Shown in pieces: positions 7,714 through 16,073 of a stretch of DNA of 17,306 nt. This stretch comes from JBCCIM01 sp045106435. Its GTDB lineage: Bacteria > Bacteroidota > Rhodothermia > Rhodothermales > JAHQVL01. Position 1 is the stretch's first letter. Every line of letters begins with the position of its first letter. The notes under the pieces were generated by a model, which had not been told where the DNA came from, ran no database searches, and worked only from the letters and a program-made list of their open reading frames with translations. A program made the translations under genes and the position numbers. The stretch lies in contig JBGCEN010000007.1 in the NCBI GenBank assembly GCA_045106435.1, forward strand, positions 1 through 17,306, given 5' to 3'.

Positions 7714-8483
7714 GTTCTGAAAGCTCAGGGTGCTTAATTTATCCGGATCCGTGGGAATCAGGTAGTATGCGAACGAACCTCATTGACCCACGCATCAGAG
7801 GTTGAAAAGAGAGTGATTACAAGAATCACCTATGATTGATTAGGGTTTGCACACCATGAAAAGCAAGAGATGGGACAATGGTTAAGTCTTGCGATATGCT
7901 AACAATAATCTGCTTTATAAAACTACCTAGGTAGTGTACACGAGGGACTGATACGAAAAAGACGCAACCTCGTGATAAATATGATCAACAAATATTCCAA
8001 AAAGTTCTTCTAAGAAATTAAGAACTTTTATACAAGGATATTTTAAGGATCTTTGTGCCGGTAAATTGCAGTACGCCGTAGTACTTCACCATACACTTAA
8101 TGGTCCATGTATTTTGCCTGTACTACGCTCAAATCAATCTCTTCTGGATAATAAACTGCTTAAAAACGGTCATCAAGGCCGTTTGAGCTAATTTCTGTTT
8201 TTATTATCCTTTGCATTTTAATCAAAAATTGCACTGAGCAAGTGCAGCATGTCGGGGTATCCATTCCTGTTAAGCGAATGTTTATTACACGATTTGCTTC
8301 ATTGAAAATTAATAGTGCAAAGACAATTTGAGCGTGCTGTGGTATCAGTAAGACACAAGCATGTGATACTTTTGTATCGCTTTATGCACCTTATAAGACC
8401 CACTCTCTATTCGAAACGCCGGCTGACTGGCCCGAAAAATTATTCTTTTTTATTGATATTTGAGTTGTTAAATAGGCCGGTCC
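7714..8483. other. 770-bp gene-free, AT-rich intergenic stretch
   Basis: No convincing coding frame on either strand. It separates two minus-strand genes. Besides the stem-loop cluster at 7922-8246, there is GTGATT/AATCAC (7813-7829) and a weak stem AATAGG/CCTATT (8471-8488) overlapping the stop of the ACT gene. The rest shows no recognisable element. It is long for this otherwise fairly compact window. Confidence 0.6.
7922..8246. ncRNA. Candidate structured RNA: six stem-loops in a row
   Basis: Within 325 bp there are: palindrome ACTACCTAGGTAGT (7922-7935); CACGAGG/CCTCGTG (7939-7945, 7968-7974); AAAAGTTCTT/AAGAACTTTT (8000-8009, 8020-8029); CGTAGTAC/GTACTACG (8077-8084, 8120-8127) enclosing ACCAT/ATGGT (8088-8104); AAACGGTC/GGCCGTTT (8164-8171, 8177-8184, one G-U pair); and TGCACT/AGTGCA (8230-8235, 8241-8246). 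The fifth is followed by a T-rich run ending near 8203, which would suit a plus-strand 3' end. No known RNA class is recognised, and the strand is uncertain. Confidence 0.35.
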
Positions 8484-8861
8484 CTATTCCGCCAATATGC
8501 TATGACCTTGCTGTTTCAGGATTTTGCAAGCGTTCTCAAAGTGCACATCCTTTGTTAAAAGGTAGTCGGTATCAAACGTTGAAATGACAAAAATTGGTAT
8601 GCCGGCGTCTGCCAGCGGGGCGCTGATCTTTGCCACTACACCAACCATACTAAAATCCAGGGGGCCTTCGATTTTTAATCCTTGCCATCCCGGTTCAATT
8701 TCCCAAGCGCTATTTGCCAGCGTCTCGGGTAACACGATGGATAGCTCATCTTCTGTCCGGGTGATGGATAGAAAAGAGATGCTGGTGATGTTGGCTGGAA
8801 TTTGCGCATCTGGGCCAAGCCGGCAAACAGCGAGGCGTTGGCCTATTTTTTTGAATTTCAT
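8484..8861 (-). CDS. ACT domain-containing protein
   Basis: A 125-residue protein of the small two-ACT family (COG3603-type). Typical stretches are LAVCRLGPDAQIP (10-22), SFLSITRTEDELSIVLPE (29-46), GWQGLKIEGPLDFSMVGV (58-75) and PIFVISTFDTDYLLTK (89-104). ACT domains bind small ligands, usually amino acids, so a sensing or regulatory role in metabolism is likely; the partner is unknown. ATG 8861 is preferred over the in-frame GTG 8891 because family members begin close before the LAVCRL strand and because that GTG lies inside a perfect hairpin (8885-8919). No Shine-Dalgarno is visible. Confidence 0.9.
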   Translation of the reverse strand: MKFKKIGQRLAVCRLGPDAQIPANITSISFLSITRTEDELSIVLPETLANSAWEIEPGWQGLKIEGPLDFSMVGVVAKISAPLADAGIPIFVISTFDTDYLLTKDVHFENACKILKQQGHSILAE

Positions 8862-8884
8862 AGTTTCAAGGATGCTGCTACGTG

Positions 8885-8919
8885 GAGTCACGGATACGCT
8901 ATCGCTTTATCCGTGACTC
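8885..8919 (-). promoter_or_regulatory. Perfect 12-bp hairpin in the leader of the ACT gene
   Basis: GAGTCACGGATA (8885-8896) and TATCCGTGACTC (8908-8919) are exact reverse complements around an 11-base loop. On the minus strand it ends 23 bases before ATG 8861, so it sits in or just upstream of the leader. It may be an attenuator or an operator. The right strand has no U-tract for termination. Confidence 0.5.
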
Positions 8920-8987
8920 GTTCCGGGTTTGGTGTTCAACGTTCAGGGTTTTGTATGCAACAGGAAATGAAGCATCGACTTTGCATG

Positions 8988-9067
8988 GTACGAAGCGTAC
9001 GAAAAGTACGAATTAACTGAAAACAGACGTGTTCGTACTCTTCGAACCCTTTGTACTTCTCGTGCAC
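8988..9067. repeat. Palindromic element built of 9-bp words
   Basis: GTACGAA occurs at 8988, 8997 and 9006, exactly 9 bp apart. After a 19-bp spacer the inverted words TTCGTAC (9032), TTCGAAC (9041) and TTTGTAC (9050) follow, again 9 bp apart, with a degenerate fourth copy CTCGTGC at 9059. The arms 8988-9012 and 9032-9056 pair at 21 of 25 positions. It lies between the sulfatase and ACT genes. It has the same design as the 7-bp and 8-bp elements elsewhere in the window. Confidence 0.75.
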
Positions 9068-9084
9068 ATGAACCTCAACACTAC

Positions 9085-9134
9085 AATAGTACTCTGTCAG
9101 CAAACTCTATTAATTTTGCTGACAGAGTACTATT
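9085..9134 (-). terminator. Perfect 20-bp inverted repeat overlapping the sulfatase stop codon
   Basis: The arm at 9085-9104 is the exact reverse complement of 9115-9134, with a 10-base AT-rich loop. The TAG stop of the sulfatase (9130-9132) lies inside the arm. As RNA this is a very stable 3' end stem, but no U-tract follows, so termination may be Rho-dependent or the stem may protect the 3' end. Confidence 0.6.
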
Positions 9135-10560
9135 CATCTCCAATCCTTGCGGCCAGCTGATCCGGACGTGCAACCATGTTGGCTTTGTGTGTTGCTACAA
9201 CGGCGTTGATCTCTTCAATAACTTCAGGATGTTTTTCAGCGATGTTATACTTTTCCGATGGATCATGATCCAGATGAAAAAGCAGTGGGGGATCATGCTC
9301 CGTGTATTCGTTATCCGATGAGTATTCCCACTCTGTCATAAAATGAGCTTTCCACGGGCCTTTCCTGACGGCATAGAGCCGTGTGCCCCGGTAGAAATAG
9401 TATACATCTCGCACAGCTTCTGTTGATTCTGCTTTGAGTAGCGGCAACAGGTTTCGGCCGTCGATAATCCGATCCGTTGGTACTTCTGCGCCGGCGAGCG
9501 CCAGTGCAGTAGGGAAGAGATCCATGGTGCTGGTCACTTCCATCTGTACCGTATTTGCCGGTATCGTGCCGGGCCACCAGGCAATGCCGGGCTCGCGCAT
9601 ACCCCCTTCCCAGGTCATGCCTTTGCCCCCGCGCAACAAGCCCGTGGATCCACCGTGGGTGTCAAACACAAGCCAGGGACCATTGTCGCTGGTAAAGAAA
9701 ACGAGGGTGTTCTCGGCCAAGCCTTCTTCGCGTAATGCATTGAGCACTTGCCCTACGCTCCAGTCTATTTCTTCTATAACATCACCATACAGACCCCGCC
9801 GGCTCACCTCTGAAAAAGCCTCGTCTGTGAACAACGGTGTATGCGGCAAGCTGTGCGCCAGATAAAGGAAAAAGGGTCCGTCTTTGTTTTCTTTGATGAA
9901 GGCAACAGACTCTTCCGTATAGCGCCTGGTAATTGTGTATTGATCTGCCGGCCGTTCGACAATCTCTTCATCACGCATCAGCGGGACATTCCAGAACTCG
10001 GGTTTGGGATCCCAAAATATAGAGCGCCACTCGCCTCCTGCAACCCGGTCCATGTCGTTGGAATAAGGAATGCCGAAATAGCTGTCAAAACCATTGTTTG
10101 TGGGGAGATAAGCAGGGAGGTGGCCCAGGTGCCATTTGCCAACTGCCGCGGTGGCATAACCCTGTTCCTTCAATGCCTCAGCCATGGTGATCTCTTCTGC
10201 TGGAATACCGTATTTGGAGTCAGGAAACAGCACGCGTCGTTTGTCGCTTGTCATCCCACTGCGAATGGGGAGCCGGCCCGTTAAAAGTGCAGCACGGCTT
10301 GGTGTACACACCGAAGAAGCTGAATAGAATTGGGTAAACTTCATGCCCTCCTGGGCCATGTTATCCAGATGTGGTGTTCGGATTGTTGGGTGTCCATAGA
10401 CGCCAAGGTCTCCGTATCCCAAATCGTCTGTAAAGATTACGACGACATTGGGTTGCTCAGCTTCTGCAGGTGCTTGCATGCTGTACGCTGCGATGAGCAA
10501 TGGAAGTGCTAAAACCAGCAACATTGCTTTTTGCCAGGTAGAAGGGGGGGCGTTGTGCAT
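9130..10560 (-). CDS. Exported type I sulfatase (arylsulfatase-like)
   Basis: A 476-residue sulfatase of the formylglycine-dependent alkaline-phosphatase-fold family. Residues 10-34 form a Sec signal peptide. Asp45 and Asp46 (FTDDLGYGD) bind calcium, and CTPSRAALLTGR (85-96) is the canonical motif in which Cys85 is converted to formylglycine. GKWHLG (141-146), HSLPHTPL (236-243), SDNGP (291-295) and GGKGMTWEGG (311-320) supply further metal and substrate residues. All key positions are present and the length is normal, so it should be active after maturation by a formylglycine-generating enzyme or anaerobic maturase encoded elsewhere. It likely removes sulfate from polysaccharide or arylsulfate outside the cytoplasm. 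It lies 143 bp downstream of the M14 peptidase on the same strand, with a long imperfect hairpin between them. The leader is pyrimidine-rich and has no Shine-Dalgarno. Confidence 0.95.
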   Translation of the reverse strand: MHNAPPSTWQKAMLLVLALPLLIAAYSMQAPAEAEQPNVVVIFTDDLGYGDLGVYGHPTIRTPHLDNMAQEGMKFTQFYSASSVCTPSRAALLTGRLPIRSGMTSDKRRVLFPDSKYGIPAEEITMAEALKEQGYATAAVGKWHLGHLPAYLPTNNGFDSYFGIPYSNDMDRVAGGEWRSIFWDPKPEFWNVPLMRDEEIVERPADQYTITRRYTEESVAFIKENKDGPFFLYLAHSLPHTPLFTDEAFSEVSRRGLYGDVIEEIDWSVGQVLNALREEGLAENTLVFFTSDNGPWLVFDTHGGSTGLLRGGKGMTWEGGMREPGIAWWPGTIPANTVQMEVTSTMDLFPTALALAGAEVPTDRIIDGRNLLPLLKAESTEAVRDVYYFYRGTRLYAVRKGPWKAHFMTEWEYSSDNEYTEHDPPLLFHLDHDPSEKYNIAEKHPEVIEEINAVVATHKANMVARPDQLAARIGDE

Positions 10561-10586
10561 TGTATCTGAGGTTGAGGAGGGAGGGA

Positions 10587-10693
10587 ATGTAAAACTGTAG
10601 CATGTAAAACGGCAGAACAGCAGAAGGAATGTTGATTGGTTTGAAGTTGAGATACTTCTGCAGTTCTGCTGTTTTACATACTACATTCTGCAG
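10587..10693. repeat. Palindromic element built of about 8-bp words
   Basis: The left arm contains ATGTAAAA (10587), ATGTAAAA (10602), CGGCAGAA (10610) and CAGCAGAA (10618). The right arm contains TTCTGCAG (10656), TTCTGCTG (10664), TTTTACAT (10672) and TTCTGCAG (10686). Positions 10594-10626 and 10655-10687 pair at 29 of 33 positions, making a long imperfect hairpin. It fills most of the 143-bp gap between the M14 peptidase and sulfatase genes. Confidence 0.75.
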
Positions 10694-10703
10694 TTCATTT
10701 GAT

Positions 10704-13241
10704 CTATTTCATAAACAGGGTATTTGCAACCAGGAGCCGGCCGTTGTACCAGAAACCTCTGAACAACGGGTTATCTGCAAAATAAACAACATCGCCCTGT
10801 CCCATTCTTTGCACACCGATCACCATACCTTCTTTCAGGTCTTCTTTTACATTTGCGCCTACAAATCCGCTAAGATGACCATCTTCGGGAATGACTCCAA
10901 CATTCCAGTCTCTGTCGTTCTCAAGGTATGCATAGATATTGGTGTTTCGCTTCATGGTGAAATAAACATCCGGATAACCGAACGCGAGCGGATGCGAATT
11001 GTCCAGGTTGACGCGGTAGATGGCACCAGGAATCTCGTCAGAAATACCGCGTCTTTCGCGGTCTTCATACCTGCGTTGCGCGTGAAGCAATGAATCTTCT
11101 TCAGCTTCGCTCTCCTCCTTTTTTTCGAGGTTGAATCCTTCTTTGCCAGCCAAAAATGCCGTTGCGCTTTCAAATGCTACAAGCCGGCCGCCCTGCCGAA
11201 TCCAGTCGCGTAGATCGCTTAATACATTGGAAGAAAGCACTGCACTGTAGCTGCCACTGGGCAACAGCAAAACATCATAGCCTTCAAGGTCATCAGGATC
11301 AAATCCGTCGGCATTTAACAAGGTTACCGGAAAACCAAGCTGCTGATCAAAATAGTGCCAGATCCCACCGGAGGCCAGTGAGCTCATGGGGGATCCAATC
11401 AATGACGCTACTTTAGGTCTTTTCAGGAAAGGAACGTCGCCTGAGCCAAAATCTGCGCCCTTCGATACGATACCGGTTGTGGCCTCATGGAGGGGTTGAT
11501 TGTGCGTAGCCGCGGTCTCTTTTACGAAGGCGTCAAAAGTGCTGCCCATGTGCTCATTGCCCGTGCGCGTGATAATGAGCGTGCCGGCTTTGTATGCATG
11601 GCCGCCGGCTTCAAAGGGTTTTTCGGCATAGCGCAGTTTGATATCCTTCTGAAACAGCGCAGCCAGAAAGCGTGCATCTTCAAAACTTTCCCACTCAACC
11701 AAATAGGCATATGGTTTTGCGGCGCCGGCAATTGTAATGCTTGCCTGAGCAACAGGTTGTGCCTGGGTTTTAACGGCGGCGGCGGCTCTTCTTCGGGCCG
11801 GCGCTTTTTCCAGCGCATAGGCGTCTAATCCGTATACGTAAGGCAGTGCCCATGAAGTAACGTCGTACGCCAGCGAATCGGACAGTACTGGCTTGGGATC
11901 AAGCAATACACGCAACAAGGTAGATTTGGGTTGTTGCGCATTCAGGACCATATCGCCTTCTTCTATATCAAATTGCCTCGTCTCGCCTGTTTCATAATGA
12001 AAACCCGATGCAGTGGACGCCTCAGAAGCAAAGCCGTAGCGCAGGCCTTGTACATCCAGATAGCGCATAAATTCAGCACCTACGTCAGACCCTGAGAGGC
12101 CTTTAATAACATACGTGCCATAGGGGCCTTCTGGGGCCTTCTGAAAAAACTGACTGAACTCCTGTAATACGCGTTCGCTATTCACTGCTGTAATTTCAAC
12201 GGTTGACAGGCCGGTTGTATGGTGATGTGCAATGCGGTCTGCCAATGTGAGGGTATCAGCTTCTTCCGTGATAATGCCTAAACCTGCCCGGCCGCTGCCG
12301 GCCTGTTCATAGGTCATGCCAATTGCGCCGTTAAATGTTGGCCACGTATCGCCATACCCTGGATACAATAGATCAAATACCTGACGGGTGAAATAGAGCC
12401 AACTGGCTTCGTCAAAATACTTGGCGTGATTCCGGCCGATCATTGATTGGAATTCGCGTTGCCAGTCGCTTACTGCTTCGTGGTAGGGCTCTGCTGCCGG
12501 CGCAAAAAAGTAAGGAGAATTAACGCCTTGCTCGTGGAAATCTACATGCACCTGCGGCATCCATTTGTTGTAATGCGGCACCCGTGCCTGTAATTCCTGC
12601 TGGGTCATCCAGGCCCAATCCCGATTCAGGTCAAAAAGGTAGTGGTTTGCCCTGCCCCCCGGCCATGGCTCTCTGTGCTCGCGGGCTTCCGGCAATGCAT
12701 TGGGAAATCTTCCAACGGTCTGATTGTACCAGTTGGCATACCGGTCGCGGCCATCGGGATTTAAACACGGATCCATGATGACCACCGTATTTTCCAGCCA
12801 CGATTTTGAGTCTGCATTCGACGGATCAACCAGCGCATACAGGGTCTTCATTGAGGCTTCCATGCTCACCGATTCATTGCCGTGTACATTGTATCCAAGC
12901 CATACAATCGAGGCAGATGCATCAGTCATTTCACCCGACTCAAGTCCTGCGCGCCGTAAATTGTTTATACGGATTTCTTCCAGCCGGCCCATGTTTTCCG
13001 GAGATGCGATGTAGGCGGTGATCAGTGGCCGGCCCTCGTACGTCTCTCCGTATTGTTCGATGACGACCTGCGGGGACTCGGCTGCTACATGTTCAAAGTA
13101 ATCGATGACGCGGTGATGAAATGTAAATCGCTCACCCAGCGCATAGCCTAAAAAGTTTTCTGGTGATTGAAGTTGTGCTTGCGCCGGCGCAACTGAAGTA
13201 AGCCCTAACACGAGTGTCAGCAAAGTTATATAATTTCGCAT
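10704..13241 (-). CDS. Exported M14-family zinc carboxypeptidase with C-terminal glutamine-amidotransferase-like domain
   Basis: An 845-residue exported peptidase. Residues 1-22 are a signal peptide ending in QAQA. The M14 domain occupies about 40-350: zinc ligands His120 and Glu123 in NVHGNES, Arg165 in NPDGRDR, third zinc ligand His236 in VDFHEQG, and catalytic Glu312 in MTYEQAG, so the active site is complete. A beta-rich middle part follows, then a domain at about 609-700 (KVASLIGSPM, YDVLLLPSG, LRDWIRQGGRLVAFE) resembling the class I glutamine-amidotransferase-like fold found in several secreted Bacteroidota peptidases; no catalytic Cys-His pair is evident, so it may be structural. A charged helical insert lies at about 703-735. 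It likely trims C-terminal residues from peptides outside the cytoplasm. It is divergent from the DUF4397 gene and upstream of the sulfatase. Confidence 0.93.
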   Translation of the reverse strand: MRNYITLLTLVLGLTSVAPAQAQLQSPENFLGYALGERFTFHHRVIDYFEHVAAESPQVVIEQYGETYEGRPLITAYIASPENMGRLEEIRINNLRRAGLESGEMTDASASIVWLGYNVHGNESVSMEASMKTLYALVDPSNADSKSWLENTVVIMDPCLNPDGRDRYANWYNQTVGRFPNALPEAREHREPWPGGRANHYLFDLNRDWAWMTQQELQARVPHYNKWMPQVHVDFHEQGVNSPYFFAPAAEPYHEAVSDWQREFQSMIGRNHAKYFDEASWLYFTRQVFDLLYPGYGDTWPTFNGAIGMTYEQAGSGRAGLGIITEEADTLTLADRIAHHHTTGLSTVEITAVNSERVLQEFSQFFQKAPEGPYGTYVIKGLSGSDVGAEFMRYLDVQGLRYGFASEASTASGFHYETGETRQFDIEEGDMVLNAQQPKSTLLRVLLDPKPVLSDSLAYDVTSWALPYVYGLDAYALEKAPARRRAAAAVKTQAQPVAQASITIAGAAKPYAYLVEWESFEDARFLAALFQKDIKLRYAEKPFEAGGHAYKAGTLIITRTGNEHMGSTFDAFVKETAATHNQPLHEATTGIVSKGADFGSGDVPFLKRPKVASLIGSPMSSLASGGIWHYFDQQLGFPVTLLNADGFDPDDLEGYDVLLLPSGSYSAVLSSNVLSDLRDWIRQGGRLVAFESATAFLAGKEGFNLEKKEESEAEEDSLLHAQRRYEDRERRGISDEIPGAIYRVNLDNSHPLAFGYPDVYFTMKRNTNIYAYLENDRDWNVGVIPEDGHLSGFVGANVKEDLKEGMVIGVQRMGQGDVVYFADNPLFRGFWYNGRLLVANTLFMK

Positions 13242-13618
13242 ACTTGAAGATTGGGTATAAACAAAGGGGCGTTCCTTCCGATAATACAGAATTTTTATCA
13301 GGGTTATCAGGATAGAAAATAATGCATCTTCCTCTTAATGGCATAGCCGTTCTGCTATCCTGCAACGCTTGCAAATTACGCTGCGTCCTCAATTCTTGCC
13401 CGGCTTGTAGTCATCAGCCAAGCGACTCGTGTTCTAAGGATGCTTTAATTAATCACAAGCACTGATCTCTGCTTGTGATTCAAGAGAAATGACATCATGG
13501 CTGATCATCATGATGGGTTCTCACCCTCTATCAAAACCGATCGCACGAAAGGTTTGCAGAGGCACATATTTATCTGTCTGTTTTATCTGTCTGTCTTAAC
13601 CTTTATTCCCCATTACTC
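13242..13618. promoter_or_regulatory. 377-bp divergent intergenic region with hairpin and direct repeats
   Basis: This region must hold promoters for both the M14 peptidase and the DUF4397 protein. Visible elements are two 9-bp-spaced copies of TTATCAGG (13295 and 13304), a perfect 11-bp hairpin AATCACAAGCA/TGCTTGTGATT (13451-13461, 13470-13480), and two 13-bp-spaced copies of TATCTGTCTGT (13571 and 13584), the last ending 24 bp before ATG 13619. No classical -35/-10 pair stands out. No coding frame is convincing. Confidence 0.5.
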
Positions 13619-16048
13619 ATGAATAACAAGGATACGAATACACTTTACATACTGGGGCAGTATGCCAGGAAGCTGGCAATGACCCTGGCTTTATTTATGG
13701 TGGCTGCACCAACGTTCGCTCAAACAGCGCGCGTGCAAGTCATTCACAACTCTCCCTATGCTGCAGCAGCAACGGTTGATATCTATATCAATGACGCGCT
13801 TGCAATCGACGATTTAGACTTTCGCGAAGCAGCCGGCTACCTTGATCTGCCTTCCGGCGCAGCATTAACGATTGATGTAACTGCTGCAGACGCTGCAGAC
13901 AACAGCAGTCCTGTTTTTACCAAAGAAATTGGTGCGCCTGGCCTTACCGAGAATGAAACCTACATTCTGGTTGCCGCCGGCGACCCCACAGGTGGTTCTC
14001 CTGCATTTGATATTTTCATCAATGCGATGGGGAGTGAAGCGGCTGGGACAAGTGGAAATGCTGAATTTCAGGTGTTTCACGGTTCTCCGGATGCCCCAAC
14101 GGTTGACGTAGCTGCACGCGGCGCCGGCGTCCTTGTTGACGACATTGCCTTTGGCGCTTTTGCGGCAGATTATGTATCTGTTCCTCCAGCAGCTTACGAC
14201 ATTGATATCACAACAGCAGATGGTTCTGCAACTGCTTATTCAGCCGTAGCTGACCTTTCGGGTGCAGCTGATGCAGCCCTTGTAGTACTTGCTTCAGGCT
14301 TTCTTGCGCCGGCTGATGGCGACCCGGGTTTTGGTCTGCTCGCTGTATTTGCAGATGGCACAACAGCGCTGCTCGGTACCAATACGGCCCGTGTACAGGT
14401 CATTCATAACTCTCCTTATGCTGCCGCTGCCGTGGTTGATGTCTACATCAATGACGTGCTTTCAGTAGATGAATTTGCTTTCCAGGCTGCTACCGGGTTT
14501 ATCGACCTGCCTGCCGGCACAACTGCTGAAACATCTACAGACGTAAAAATTGATATCACTGCTGCTGACGCTGCAGACAACAGCACCCCGGTTTTCACGG
14601 CTACTGTTAATTTGATTCAGGGCGAATCGTACATCGTTACAGCCGCTGGCGACCCAACAGGCGGTGATCCTGCCTTTGGACTGTTTATAAATGCAATGGG
14701 GCAGGAAGCTGCAGGCGAAGAAGGGAATACAGATGTACTCGTATTTCACGGATCACCTGACGCTCCAACGGTAGACGTAACAGCGCTTGGTTCACCTCGC
14801 GCTTTGGTTGACGACGCTGCTTTTGGTGACTACCAGGGATACCTTGCTTTACCCACCGCAGATTACGTACTGAACGTTACGCCGGCTGAAGACAACGACA
14901 CGGTTGTCGGTTCTTTCGCTGCTTCGCTGGCCGCATTGAGTCTCGACGGCGCTGCAATTGTTGTGCAGGCTTCAGGATTCCTCGCACCGGTTGATGATGC
15001 CCCGGGTTTTGGTCTGATCGCGGTAACTGCTGATGGTACAGTTGTGCCACTCGCAGCTGCCACAGGCACAAGGGTTCAGGTCATTCATAACTCTGCTGAT
15101 CCGGGTGCCGGCTCTGTTGACATCTATGTAAGTCAGGATGGCACCGAACTTGCCAAACTGGAAGACGTGGCGTTCCGTTCAGCCACGGGCTATCTGGATC
15201 TACCTTCTGGTGACATCACAGTTGACATTGCACCGCCAACAAGCGCCGATATCAGCGAGTCTATTTTCCAGAAAACATTGGGCTTAACTGCTGGGCAGAC
15301 CTACGTTGTCGTAGCAAGTGGATCTTTAAGCGCAACAGATGAAACAGCATTTGATCTGTTCGCCAGCTTCGGCCGTGAGCAATCAGCACTTGCCGGCGGT
15401 AGCGACCTGCTCATCTTCCACGGTGCATCTGATGCACCTGCGGTAGATGTGGTTGTACCTGACGCACTCACATTGGCTGACGACGCCACCTTCGGCGCGT
15501 TTGTCCCTTACCAGAGCGTGCCTCTGGCAGACTACCCACTCGACCTGTTGACAGGTGATGGCGTAACACTGGTTGCACAATACAATGCACCACTTGAAAC
15601 GCTTGAGCTTGCTGACCAAGCGTTGGTTGTGTTGGCCTCTGGATTCCTTGCGCCTGCTGATGGAGATGCTGCCTTTGGGCTCTTTGCAGCGCTTGCAGCC
15701 GGCGGAGAATTTGTGCCACTGACAATTGTAAGCGGTGTTGCAAATGAAGACGTGGACCCAAGTGTGCCGGGAGAATTTGTACTCTACGAAAACTACCCGA
15801 ATCCATTCAACCCAACCACAACACTGCTTTTCGATCTGCCTTCCGCAGCATCAGTTAGTGTTCAGGTATTTGATATGCTGGGACGTCAGGTTATGGCCAT
15901 CCCTGCAGAAAACAGAGCGGCAGGTACTACGCAGCGCATTCAGTTGGATGCGTCGTCACTTGCCTCGGGAATCTACCTCTATCAGGTTAATGCACAGGCT
16001 GAGAATGCAAACTTCATCTCAACCGGACGTATGATCTTGCTGAAGTAA
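13619..16048 (+). CDS. Three-module DUF4397 surface protein with T9SS type A sorting domain
   Basis: An 809-residue secreted protein. The N-terminus is long: a polar start, then a hydrophobic core around 20-33 ending TFA before Gln35; Met21 is an alternative start. Three modules of about 220-227 residues start at Arg38, Arg258 and Arg485. Each has an A half (ARVQVIHNSP, DIYIND, YLDLPSG) and a B half (VFHGSPDAPTVDV, VDDxAFG, VLASGFLAP), so there are six DUF4397-like beta units. Residues about 719-809 form a type A T9SS C-terminal domain with NYPNPFNPTT (725-734), VFDMLGRQV and SGIYLYQV, which directs passage through the outer membrane and attachment or release at the surface. The product is very acidic and Ala-rich. 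Function is unknown; a surface-layer or adhesion role is inferred. It is followed by a strong terminator and is probably monocistronic. Confidence 0.92.
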   Translation: MNNKDTNTLYILGQYARKLAMTLALFMVAAPTFAQTARVQVIHNSPYAAAATVDIYINDALAIDDLDFREAAGYLDLPSGAALTIDVTAADAADNSSPVFTKEIGAPGLTENETYILVAAGDPTGGSPAFDIFINAMGSEAAGTSGNAEFQVFHGSPDAPTVDVAARGAGVLVDDIAFGAFAADYVSVPPAAYDIDITTADGSATAYSAVADLSGAADAALVVLASGFLAPADGDPGFGLLAVFADGTTALLGTNTARVQVIHNSPYAAAAVVDVYINDVLSVDEFAFQAATGFIDLPAGTTAETSTDVKIDITAADAADNSTPVFTATVNLIQGESYIVTAAGDPTGGDPAFGLFINAMGQEAAGEEGNTDVLVFHGSPDAPTVDVTALGSPRALVDDAAFGDYQGYLALPTADYVLNVTPAEDNDTVVGSFAASLAALSLDGAAIVVQASGFLAPVDDAPGFGLIAVTADGTVVPLAAATGTRVQVIHNSADPGAGSVDIYVSQDGTELAKLEDVAFRSATGYLDLPSGDITVDIAPPTSADISESIFQKTLGLTAGQTYVVVASGSLSATDETAFDLFASFGREQSALAGGSDLLIFHGASDAPAVDVVVPDALTLADDATFGAFVPYQSVPLADYPLDLLTGDGVTLVAQYNAPLETLELADQALVVLASGFLAPADGDAAFGLFAALAAGGEFVPLTIVSGVANEDVDPSVPGEFVLYENYPNPFNPTTTLLFDLPSAASVSVQVFDMLGRQVMAIPAENRAAGTTQRIQLDASSLASGIYLYQVNAQAENANFISTGRMILLK
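13730..15730 (+). repeat. Three tandem coding modules of about 660-680 bp
   Basis: Module starts are at about 13730, 14390 and 15071. Modules 1 and 2 keep strong nucleotide identity at their starts (for example TCATTCA, AACTCTCC, TATGCTGC); module 3 has diverged more. This indicates internal duplication and possible recombination between modules. Confidence 0.75.
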
Positions 16049-16073
16049 TCCAGAAGAAATACCCCTGATGAAG

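Noticed and set aside
7813..8420. tRNA or other housekeeping RNA in the long gap
   Set aside because: No cloverleaf, TTCGA-type T-loop in the right context, tmRNA tag or RNase P core was found.
8315..8587. Plus-strand frame of 90 codons in the stem-loop gap
   Set aside because: It has no recognisable motif and its 3' part lies opposite the well-supported ACT gene; the composition looks non-coding.
8988..9067. CRISPR-like array
   Set aside because: The repeats are 7 bp at a 9-bp step with no unique spacers, and an inverted half follows; no cas genes are present.
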